The position numbers were made by a program, and so were the translations under genes. From Allobosea sp. OK403 (GTDB lineage: Bacteria > Pseudomonadota > Alphaproteobacteria > Rhizobiales > Beijerinckiaceae), in NCBI RefSeq assembly GCF_900113835.1, contig NZ_FOQV01000002.1:620001-684000 (forward strand): a stretch of 64,000 nucleotides of DNA, read 5' to 3'. The notes below the pieces were generated by a model. It had not been told where the DNA came from. It did no database searches and saw nothing but the letters and a program-made list of their open reading frames with translations. Shown here piece by piece: positions 46,124 to 52,860 of this stretch; positions within the stretch are counted from its first letter, which is position 1, and every line of letters starts with the position of its first letter.

Positions 46124-46357
46124 ATGAAGACCGGCATCCATCCCGACTACCACACCATCAAGGTCGTCATGACCAATGGCACGGAATACTTCACCCGTTC
46201 GACGCTCGGCAAGGAGGGGGACACCCTCAATCTCGACATCGATCCCACGACCCACCCGGCCTGGACCGGCGGCACGCAGCACATGCTCGACCGCGGCGGC
46301 CGCGTTTCGCGCTTCAATTCCCGCTTTGGCGCGTTTGGCGCTCTCGGCAAGAAGTGA
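46124..46357 (+). CDS. rpmE: 50S ribosomal protein L31
   Basis: Small protein of the large subunit at the intersubunit bridge. The 77 residues begin [21 protein letters not shown] and keep the basic C-terminus. The zinc-binding Cys of the C+ form are absent (VVMTNGTE in place of the CxxC region), so this is the C- form. The start at 46124 is fixed by homology; the frame runs upstream to 45992. Confidence 0.95.
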   Translation: MKTGIHPDYHTIKVVMTNGTEYFTRSTLGKEGDTLNLDIDPTTHPAWTGGTQHMLDRGGRVSRFNSRFGAFGALGKK

Positions 46358-46396
46358 TTTAGCGGCGATCGGCCACGGTCGCCCCTGATCTAAATC

Positions 46397-46429
46397 AAAA
46401 AGGCCCGGCCAATTTGGCCGGGCCTTTTT
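46397..46429 (+). terminator. Intrinsic terminator after rpmE (bidirectional)
   Basis: AAAAAGGCCCGGCC / GGCCGGGCCTTTTTG: a 9-bp GC stem around AATTT with A-run before and T-run after. It serves rpmE on the plus strand and rcdA on the minus strand. Confidence 0.85.
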
Positions 46430-46467
46430 GCGTTTCGGCGGCGATTGGTCGCGCCTGCGAATGTGAC

Positions 46468-46998
46468 TTAGCGGCCAAGCCCGAGCCGCGCCTGCAGGTT
46501 GGCGAGCTGGTCCTGCACCGGGTTGGCCTGCTCGCGGGCAAGGCCGGCGCCCGACATCTGGCCTTCGAGATGGCGGATGCGCTCCTGCAGGCGGACGGAA
46601 TGCGCCATCAGATCGCGCAGCGTCTGCGGCAAGCGCGCCACCTCGTCATGGGCCGGCTGCCCCGCAGCGTCCGACATCCTGACCTTGTTGTTCTCGGCGC
46701 GGGCCTGCTCGGCTGTCATCTCGCCTTCGGCGACGGCGCGCTGGACCAGGAGCCAGGAGGCGATCTGCATCAATCGTGTCGTCAGGCGCATGCTCTCGGT
46801 GGCGTAGGTGAGCGCGACCTCGCGCGGCAGGGCCGCCGACTCGGCACGCCCGTCGCCGTCGAGATAGGACGCCGTCTGCTCGACCAGCCCCATGCCCTCG
46901 CGAAACAGCAGCATGAAGGCGTCTGATTTGACGAAACCGCGCGCAAAGGAGATCGCGCCATCGTCAACCTGCGGCTCCAGCATCAGCACATCGTTCAT
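46468..46998 (-). CDS. rcdA: RcdA family protease adaptor (DUF1465)
   Basis: Homologue of Caulobacter RcdA, an adaptor that helps ClpXP degrade the master regulator CtrA and other substrates. The 176-residue helical protein shows the DUF1465 features: ISFARGFVKSDAFMLLFREGM, EQTASYLDGDGR, YATESMRLTTRLMQIASWLL (about residues 70-90), and a disordered Gly/Gln-rich C-terminus. The ATG at 46998 has AAGGGG upstream. CtrA-like sites lie in the upstream region. Confidence 0.85.
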   Translation of the reverse strand: MNDVLMLEPQVDDGAISFARGFVKSDAFMLLFREGMGLVEQTASYLDGDGRAESAALPREVALTYATESMRLTTRLMQIASWLLVQRAVAEGEMTAEQARAENNKVRMSDAAGQPAHDEVARLPQTLRDLMAHSVRLQERIRHLEGQMSGAGLAREQANPVQDQLANLQARLGLGR

Positions 46999-47101
46999 CG
47001 CGGTGTTCCCCTTCGGCACAACAGCGTTCGCGTCAGGGACGCGGCAACGCTTCAGGCCGACAACACCGCAAGGATAACGCCGAAGCGCGATCAGGGCTGC
47101 G

Positions 47102-47117
47102 GTAACATTGGGTTAAC
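47102..47117 (+). promoter_or_regulatory. CtrA-like site GTAA-N7-TTAAC upstream of rcdA
   Basis: GTAACATTGGGTTAAC matches the CtrA consensus TTAA-N7-TTAAC at all but one base. It lies about 105 bases upstream of the rcdA start. Known biology: CtrA binds such boxes in alphaproteobacteria. Binding here is inferred. Confidence 0.45.
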
Positions 47118-47138
47118 CTTAACGGGATAATGCAGCTG

Positions 47139-47228
47139 AAAAAAGAGCCGCCCTGGGGCGGCTCGAAGGTCAACAGGGAGGCGTCAAACAGAGTGGGCAG
47201 GAGCCACTCGACATCCAGACAAACTGGA
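47139..47228 (-). ncRNA. Candidate small RNA upstream of rcdA
   Basis: Three consecutive hairpins on the minus strand: CCAG-TTTGT-CTGG (47215-47227), GAGTGG-CTCCTGC-CCACTC (47191-47209), then the terminator GAGCCGCC-CCAG-GGCGGCTC (47145-47164) followed by six U. The second loop CTCCTGC and the single-stranded CCTCCC can pair with ribosome binding sites, as in known alphaproteobacterial sRNAs. A CtrA-like box and two GANTC sites lie just upstream. No supported gene covers it. It could be only the 3' end of the DUF1192 transcript. Confidence 0.5.
47145..47164 (-). terminator. Strong intrinsic terminator
   Basis: An 8-bp GC stem GAGCCGCC / GGCGGCTC with a 4-base loop followed on the minus strand by TTTTTT (47139-47144). 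It ends the candidate small RNA and any read-through from the DUF1192 gene, so rcdA needs its own promoter. Confidence 0.85.
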
Positions 47229-47234
47229 CAATGC

Positions 47235-47268
47235 GATTCATACTTTGGAATCGTTAAGAGACCCTTAA
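47235..47268 (-). promoter_or_regulatory. CtrA-like box and two CcrM (GANTC) sites
   Basis: TTAA-GGGTCTC-TTAAC on the minus strand (47253-47268) fits the CtrA consensus exactly. Two GANTC methylation sites (47235-47239 and 47248-47252) lie immediately downstream. Adjacent CtrA and CcrM sites are typical of cell-cycle controlled promoters. They would drive the candidate small RNA. Confidence 0.5.
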
Positions 47269-47291
47269 TGACGCAGGGGCAGAAGGCTGGC

Positions 47292-47492
47292 TCAGCCCGG
47301 TTTCCGGAAAAAGGCGTCGGCCGCCGAGCGCGAAGCATCCTTCTTGGCCCGGGCTTCGGCCAGCCGCTCGATCTCGGCCTTCAGTACCTCGACGCGCAGG
47401 TCGATCTCGGCCAGCGACAGCATCGAAAGATCCTGCCCGATTTCATGCACGGATTTCGGCTTCGGACGGTCATCCTCTGGAAAGATCGACAT
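47292..47492 (-). CDS. DUF1192 family protein
   Basis: A 66-residue protein with the DUF1192 core (LSLAEIDLRVEVLKAEIERL, residues about 25-44), a short acidic N-terminus beginning MSIFPEDD, and a C-terminal FFRK segment. Function unknown; widespread in alphaproteobacteria and often near this quinone oxidoreductase. Start 47492 chosen by homology; the frame runs to 47573 into a repeat. Confidence 0.8.
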   Translation of the reverse strand: MSIFPEDDRPKPKSVHEIGQDLSMLSLAEIDLRVEVLKAEIERLAEARAKKDASRSAADAFFRKPG

Positions 47493-47530
47493 GGCGGCCT
47501 CACATTCGACAACTCGACGGCGGCGCAGAG

Positions 47531-47596
47531 TAGAGCATCGGCTACGAAAAGTGGGAACCGGTTTTCGGGACAAGCCGATGCAAGATCAAAGCACTA
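47531..47596. repeat. REP-like palindromic element (AGAGC family, short form)
   Basis: TAGAGCATCGGCTACGAAAA, then GTGGGAACCGGTTTTCGGG, then CCGATGCAAGATCAAAGCACTA. Shares the GTGGGAACCGGTTTT core with copies at 58602, 58662 and 61188. Confidence 0.65.
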
Positions 47597-47696
47597 CAGT
47601 GACATCGCGCCCGCAACTCCACTTTCACCCGGGGCACGGGCCGGCACGTCCCGCACAGCCCGTCACCTCCACCCTTTCGTACAGGACCCGAACCCG

Positions 47697-48695
47697 ATGA
47701 CCGCCTTGCCCCAGACAATGACCGCAATCGGCTTCGAAGCTCCGGGAGGCCCCGAGGTGCTCAAGCCGCAGAAGCGGCCCCTGCCGCAGCCGGGGCGCGG
47801 TGAGGTACTGGTCGCGGTCGCAGCCACCGGCATCAACCGTCCCGACGTGCTCCAGCGGATGGGCGGATACGCGCCACCACCCGGCGCCTCGGATATTCCC
47901 GGTCTTGAGATCGCCGGTACGGTCGTCGCGCTCGGCGAGGGCGCCAGCCGCTTCAAGCTCGGCGACACGATCTGCGGGCTCGTCGCTGGCGGCGGCTATG
48001 CCGAGTATGCTGTGGTCCATGAGAGCAATGCGCTGCCCGTGCCGGCCGGGCTCTCGCTCATCGAGGCGGCCGCCATCCCTGAGACCTATTTCACCGTCTG
48101 GACCAATGTCTTCCAGCGCGGCCGCCTGCAGGCCGGCGAGAGCTTCATGGTTCATGGCGGCACATCGGGCATCGGCACCACCGCGATCCAGCTCGCCAAG
48201 GCCTTTGGCGCAACGGTGCTGGCGACCGCGGGCTCCGCGGAGAAATGCCAGGCCTGCCGCGAGCTCGGTGCCGACCATGCGATCAATTACCGCGAGCAGG
48301 ATTTCGTCGCCGCCGCCAAGGAGGCAACCGGCGGGCGCGGCGTCGATCTCATCCTCGATATGGTCGGCGGCGACTATATCAACCGCAATTACGACGCAGC
48401 CGCAGAGAGTGGCCGCATCGTCCAGATCGCCTTCCTCAACGGCCCGAAGGCGGAGGTCGACTACCGCAGGCTGATGATGAAGCGCCTGACCCATACCGGC
48501 TCGACGCTGCGACCGCGCACCATCGCAGAAAAGGCCGGGATCGCAGCCGAGCTCGAGGCCAAGGTCTGGCCGCTGATCGAGGCCGGACGCTGCAAGCCGG
48601 TGATCCATGCGACCTTCCCGCTCGCAGAAGCTGCCGCCGGCCACGCGCTGATGGAAAGCAATGCCCATATCGGCAAGATCGTACTGACGGTGTGA
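47697..48695 (+). CDS. NAD(P)H quinone oxidoreductase (PIG3/QOR-like)
   Basis: Zinc-free MDR-family reductase of 332 residues. It begins MTALPQTMTAIGFEAPGGPEVL, has the ATGINRPDVLQRMGGY segment, the nucleotide-binding GGTSGIGTTAIQLA (about residues 150-163) and a complete C-terminus. The PIG3-type layout suggests reduction of quinones with NADPH. The frame is open upstream to 47130, but homology fixes the start. Confidence 0.9.
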   Translation: MTALPQTMTAIGFEAPGGPEVLKPQKRPLPQPGRGEVLVAVAATGINRPDVLQRMGGYAPPPGASDIPGLEIAGTVVALGEGASRFKLGDTICGLVAGGGYAEYAVVHESNALPVPAGLSLIEAAAIPETYFTVWTNVFQRGRLQAGESFMVHGGTSGIGTTAIQLAKAFGATVLATAGSAEKCQACRELGADHAINYREQDFVAAAKEATGGRGVDLILDMVGGDYINRNYDAAAESGRIVQIAFLNGPKAEVDYRRLMMKRLTHTGSTLRPRTIAEKAGIAAELEAKVWPLIEAGRCKPVIHATFPLAEAAAGHALMESNAHIGKIVLTV

Positions 48696-48906
48696 GGCCC
48701 ACCGTCATTGCCGACACGACAAAGCAATGACGGGTCGGCTCACGCTTTTCATGGACACCCGCCCCGGCTTTGCCTATAAGCCGCGCCATCCTGTTCATCG
48801 TCGATGATTTGGATGGCCGGCCGAGGAGGCCGGTCTGCGCATGAGAGCTATTGTCCGCGACGCTGACCCGGTCTGAGACCGGCTTTCGAGATTCAGGAGA
48901 CGTCCC

Positions 48907-49629
48907 GTGTCACAACCCCCGCTGATGCCGAAGGCCACCGCGGTCTGGCTCGTCGAGAACACCTCCCTGACCTTCGAGCAGATCGCCGAGTTCTGCAAAC
49001 TCCACCCGCTCGAAGTGCGCGGCATCGCCGATGGCGAAGTCGCCGCCGGCATCAAGGGGCTCGACCCGATCACCTCGGGCCAGCTCACCCGCGAGGAGCT
49101 CGAGCGCGCCGCCAAGAACCCGAGCCACCACCTCAAGCTCGCCGAGCGCAGGGTGAAGGTGCCGGAGATGAAGAAGTCCAAGGGGCCGCGCTACACTCCG
49201 GTCTCCAAGCGCCAGGACCGCCCCAACGCGATCCTCTGGCTGCTGCGCAACCATCCCGAGCTCAAGGACGCGCAGATCATCCGCCTGATCGGCACGACCA
49301 AGTCGACCATCGCCCAGATCCGTGACCGTACCCACTGGAACGCCCAGACACTGTCGCCGATCGATCCGGTCAGCCTCGGCCTGTGCTCGCAGATCGATCT
49401 CGATTTCGAGGTCGGCCGCGCCGCCAAGGACCGTCCCGCCGCGATCGCCGAGATCGGCTCGACCCTGCTCCCCGCCGAGGAGACGACCGCGCCGGCGCCC
49501 GCGCTCAACCAGACCTTCGCCGATATGGGCAAGCCGAAGCGCCAGGAAGAAGAGGCCATCGACGTCGATTCGGTCTTCTCCAAGCTGAAGCAGCTCAAGC
49601 GCCCGGCCGAGGACGACGAGGAAGACTGA
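48907..49629 (+). CDS. trcR: Cell cycle transcriptional regulator TrcR (DUF1013)
   Basis: Alphaproteobacterial regulator known as DUF1013 or TrcR, reported to act in cell-cycle transcription. The 240 residues start at a GTG (MSQPPLMPKATAVWLVENTSL), contain two helix-turn-helix-like parts (FEQIAEFCKLHPLEVRGIADG and PELKDAQIIRLIGTTKSTIAQI, about residues 22-42 and 120-141), and end in an acidic low-complexity tail. AGGAG lies seven bases upstream. Confidence 0.85.
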   Translation: MSQPPLMPKATAVWLVENTSLTFEQIAEFCKLHPLEVRGIADGEVAAGIKGLDPITSGQLTREELERAAKNPSHHLKLAERRVKVPEMKKSKGPRYTPVSKRQDRPNAILWLLRNHPELKDAQIIRLIGTTKSTIAQIRDRTHWNAQTLSPIDPVSLGLCSQIDLDFEVGRAAKDRPAAIAEIGSTLLPAEETTAPAPALNQTFADMGKPKRQEEEAIDVDSVFSKLKQLKRPAEDDEED

Positions 49630-49743
49630 GACCTCTCCTGCCCCGCACCAGGCGGCGGCGGGTTCAGGAGACTTCCGCGCCGGTGAAAACCGGCGACCAG
49701 CTCCTGGAATCGAGTATTTCCTAGCTTCAGGCGTGTCCTGAGT

Positions 49744-51447
49744 TCAAGCGACCTGGCGGGCCATTTCCCTTGCAACGGGGATTGGCCCGCTTTCCATTTT
49801 GAAGCGGGCGGTCAAGCGCGCCAGTGCCTGCGCGGTCTCGACCATGTCGCCGGCGGTCGTGGCGGTCTGGCTCGCCGCCTGGGCGTTGTCCTGCGTCAGG
49901 GCATCCATCCGCCCTATCGCGCGCTCGATCTCGTCGACGCCCTGCGCCTGCTCGCGCGTCGCCTGGCTGATCTCTTCGAAGACCTGCGCGACGGAACCGG
50001 CATCGCTGGAGACCACGTCCAGATTGGCCCCGGCCTCGCGCACAAGCTTCACGCCTTCATCAACATGCGCCTTGGTCTCGCTGATCAGCGCGCGGACGTC
50101 GCGCGCGGCATCCGCCGATTGCTGCGCGAGACGCCGGACCTCGGTCGCAACGACCGCGAAGCCCCGCCCGCCCTCACCGGCGCGCGCCGCCTCGACGGAA
50201 GCGTTCAGCGCCAGGAGATTGGTCTGGAAGGCGAGGCCGTCCATGACGCCAACGATATCGACGATCCGCTTCGCCTGCTTGTCGATCCGGTCGATCGCCT
50301 CGATGGCGCGGCCGGCCACCGTGACGCCAGCACCTGCATTGTCGGCGGCCTTGCGCGCCTTTTGCCGCGCGGCGGCCACCATCTCGTCCGTCAAACGGAT
50401 CGTCGAGGCGATCTGCTCGACCACTGCCGAGGTTTCCTCCAATGAGGTCGCCTGGCTTTCGCCGCGCCCGGAGAGATCACGCGTTGCCGCCAGAATCGCG
50501 TCGGCCGCCCGATGCGTGGCTGAGGCGCTGCGCGTCACCCCCGTCAGCGCGGTCCCGAGCGCCTCGGTCGAGCGGTTGAAATTGTCGGCGACGGCGGCGA
50601 GCCGGCCCTCGAAATGCTCCGCCATGCGTGCCGTCAGGTCCCCGGTCGCAAGCGCCGCAAGCGCGCGGTCCGTCTCGTCGAGAAAGCTCTCGCAGGCGCC
50701 GGTCAGTTCATCGACGCCCTGAACCAGCGAGCTCAGCCGCCCCAATTCGGAATTCTGCGCGGTGCGGACCGAGAAATCGCCGCGCTTGGCCGCCTCGACG
50801 ACCGCGCCGACCGCAACCAGCAACTGCTCTTCCACCAGGGCGCGTTGCTCGTCGGCGAGAGCGGCTTCGCGGCGGACCTGGCTTTCCCGCATCTGATTGG
50901 TAACAGCCTCGTCGCTGGCCGAATCCGCAATCCTCAGCGCTGATTCCAGACGCAGCGCCAGCCAGACCAGAGCCCCGGCCTCGGTGAGCAGGATCACCGC
51001 ATGCACGACCACCCGCGCGAACTCGGCACCGTCGGGGAAGACGGCCAGCGGATAGACCATATTGAGGACGAGATGGTGCAGCGCCACCACCATTGTCGCG
51101 GTCAGAATGACGCGCCAGCAGCACCAGGCGGTGGTAACGGCGAGCGCCGCGAAGAAGGCCATATGCATATCGATCTGGTAGCGCGTGCCCTCGCAGGAAA
51201 AGACCAGCAGCGCGACCTGGCCGCAAAGCGAAACCGTGGAGGTGATGCGGGTCGAGAGGCCAGTCCGGTCCTGGAACCAGGCCACGGCCCCGGCACCGGC
51301 GAGCAGGGCGGAGACCGCCGCGATCATGAGCCATGCGGGGTGCCCGGCGAACCAGGCCGCCAGTGTCGTCAGCGGGACCAGCGCCCATTGCCCCAGCATC
51401 AAGGGTGTCGTGAAGGCTCGGCGAATGGCATCGAGACTGCGGCTCAC
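49744..51447 (-). CDS. Membrane methyl-accepting chemotaxis protein
   Basis: Chemoreceptor of 567 residues. The N-terminal 170 residues hold about six hydrophobic segments with little periplasmic loop, an unusual integral-membrane sensor; a His-rich stretch (LHHLVLNMVYPLAVF) lies in it. A HAMP-like linker follows, then the signalling domain with the tip FQTNLLALNASVEAARAGEGG (about residues 410-430). The start is GTG 51447 with AAGGA upstream. No che genes are near. Confidence 0.88.
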   Translation of the reverse strand: MSRSLDAIRRAFTTPLMLGQWALVPLTTLAAWFAGHPAWLMIAAVSALLAGAGAVAWFQDRTGLSTRITSTVSLCGQVALLVFSCEGTRYQIDMHMAFFAALAVTTAWCCWRVILTATMVVALHHLVLNMVYPLAVFPDGAEFARVVVHAVILLTEAGALVWLALRLESALRIADSASDEAVTNQMRESQVRREAALADEQRALVEEQLLVAVGAVVEAAKRGDFSVRTAQNSELGRLSSLVQGVDELTGACESFLDETDRALAALATGDLTARMAEHFEGRLAAVADNFNRSTEALGTALTGVTRSASATHRAADAILAATRDLSGRGESQATSLEETSAVVEQIASTIRLTDEMVAAARQKARKAADNAGAGVTVAGRAIEAIDRIDKQAKRIVDIVGVMDGLAFQTNLLALNASVEAARAGEGGRGFAVVATEVRRLAQQSADAARDVRALISETKAHVDEGVKLVREAGANLDVVSSDAGSVAQVFEEISQATREQAQGVDEIERAIGRMDALTQDNAQAASQTATTAGDMVETAQALARLTARFKMESGPIPVAREMARQVA

Positions 51448-51472
51448 CGGTGTCGTCCTTCGTGCAAGGGGG

Positions 51473-51775
51473 TCATGAGCGCGCCGATTGCGCGAGGCAG
51501 CCGCCACGGCCGCCACCATCGAGAACGAGCATGGCGCCCGCGCTGTAGAGGCGGGCGCTGAAACCCGGCAGCTCGGAGCGTGCGATCAGACCGAAGGCGC
51601 CGAAACGCGACAGGATCGCGCCATCGGCCAGCGTCACGGCTTGTGCCGCATCGCTCGCGCTCGCCGCCAGGACGATGACCGTGGCCCGGTCGCGCGGGGC
51701 CAGGAACAGGGCAAGCGGCGCCAGAAAGGCGACGAGCACAGGCAAGAGCGGTCCGACGATATGCCTGGCGACCAT
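51473..51775 (-). CDS. Small membrane protein upstream of the chemoreceptor gene
   Basis: A 100-residue protein with one strong hydrophobic segment near the N-terminus (IVGPLLPVLVAFLAPLALFLA) and a soluble rest (VIVLAASASDAAQAVTLADG). No family recognised. It ends 25 bases before the chemoreceptor start, so the two are probably co-transcribed. A GTG at 51790 is an alternative start. Confidence 0.5.
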   Translation of the reverse strand: MVARHIVGPLLPVLVAFLAPLALFLAPRDRATVIVLAASASDAAQAVTLADGAILSRFGAFGLIARSELPGFSARLYSAGAMLVLDGGGRGGCLAQSARS

Positions 51776-51924
51776 TACGAAGAGCCCCACGACGCAATCC
51801 AGCGTCGGGGACCTTGCCAGCCGCCCGTAAATTCAACGTAAAGTTGTATAAAATGCAGACCGAAACGGAACGCCTCCGCGTCGCCCGACTTGCGAAGAGG
51901 CGCGCCGCCTGACAGCCTCGCGTC

Positions 51925-52812
51925 ATGACGGATGACAGACTAGCCTTCACCTTCCTCGGCACCGGCGCGCCACCGGTCAGCCTGCGCCGCGCCGGCCCCT
52001 CGCATCTGGTCGAGGCGGCGGGGCGCAAAGTCCTGGTCGATTGTGGCTCAGGCGTCAGCCAGCGCCTCGTGGCCGCCGGCCACCAGGGCGCCGATATCGA
52101 CCTGCTCATCGTCACCCATGAGCACTCCGACCATCTCGTCGATTTCTACCAGCTCATCGTCTCCTCCTGGCATCAGGGCCGCAACCGGCCCTGGCGCGTC
52201 ATGGCTCCGGCTCCGGCGCTCGCCAATATGCGTGCGCAATACGAGGCCTTCGCCCGCGAACGCGCCCTGCGCATCGCCTTCGAGAAACGCCCCGACGCCA
52301 CCGGGCTGGAGGTCTTCTTCGAGGAGTTGCGCGCGGGGATCGTTTCCGGCCTCGGCAATCTCGCGATCGAGGCCTTCCTCGTCGATCACAAGCCGGTCGA
52401 GCCGGCCTTCGGGCTTTGCTTTTCCCATGGCGACAGCCGCATCGTCTTCTCCGGCGATACGCGCCTGACCCTCTCACTGGAGCAGGCGGCGCAGGGTTGC
52501 GACCTGCTCGTCTGCGAGGTCTTCATCTCAAACCAGATGCCGGTCGTCGCGGGCGTGCGTTCCGCCGAGACCGTCGCCTCGGTCCAGAGCTACCACATGA
52601 CGCCGGAAGTGGTGGCGGGGCTGGCGCTGCGCGCGGGCGCAAAAGCGCTGGCGCTGACCCATCTCGTGCCACCCGCCGCCGACACCGCTGCGCTCGCCCG
52701 CGAGGTCAGGCAAGCAGGCTATTCCGGCCCGCTGATCATCGGCGAGGATCTGATGCGGCTGGAGTGGCCTGCGCGCCAGCTGAGCTGGAACGGGGCGACG
52801 ATCGGGTTTTGA
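51925..52812 (+). CDS. MBL-fold metallo-hydrolase (RNase Z-like)
   Basis: Metallo-beta-lactamase fold enzyme of 295 residues. It opens FTFLGTGAPP, holds the metal motif THEHSDHLVDF (H-x-H-x-DH, about 60-65), VVFSGDTR-like IVFSGDTRL and the C-terminal ALTHLVPP. The order resembles the RNase Z/ElaC group, but the arrangement of exosite residues is unclear, so substrate is unknown. Confidence 0.88.
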   Translation: MTDDRLAFTFLGTGAPPVSLRRAGPSHLVEAAGRKVLVDCGSGVSQRLVAAGHQGADIDLLIVTHEHSDHLVDFYQLIVSSWHQGRNRPWRVMAPAPALANMRAQYEAFARERALRIAFEKRPDATGLEVFFEELRAGIVSGLGNLAIEAFLVDHKPVEPAFGLCFSHGDSRIVFSGDTRLTLSLEQAAQGCDLLVCEVFISNQMPVVAGVRSAETVASVQSYHMTPEVVAGLALRAGAKALALTHLVPPAADTAALAREVRQAGYSGPLIIGEDLMRLEWPARQLSWNGATIGF

Positions 52813-52815
52813 TTG

Positions 52816-52853
52816 TCGTTCCGGGTTCTTCGCTGCGCGAAGCCCCGGAACGA
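52816..52853. repeat. Short palindromic repeat (TCGTTCCGGG type)
   Basis: TCGTTCCGGGTTCTTCGC and GCGAAGCCCCGGAACGA form an imperfect hairpin between convergent genes. It may act as a bidirectional terminator, though no T-run follows. Confidence 0.55.
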
Positions 52854-52860
52854 CGCGCCC

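Noticed and set aside
47033-47338. 101-codon frame over the rcdA upstream region
   Set aside because: It covers the candidate small RNA and a strong terminator and overlaps the DUF1192 gene; its Cys-rich product has no family pattern.
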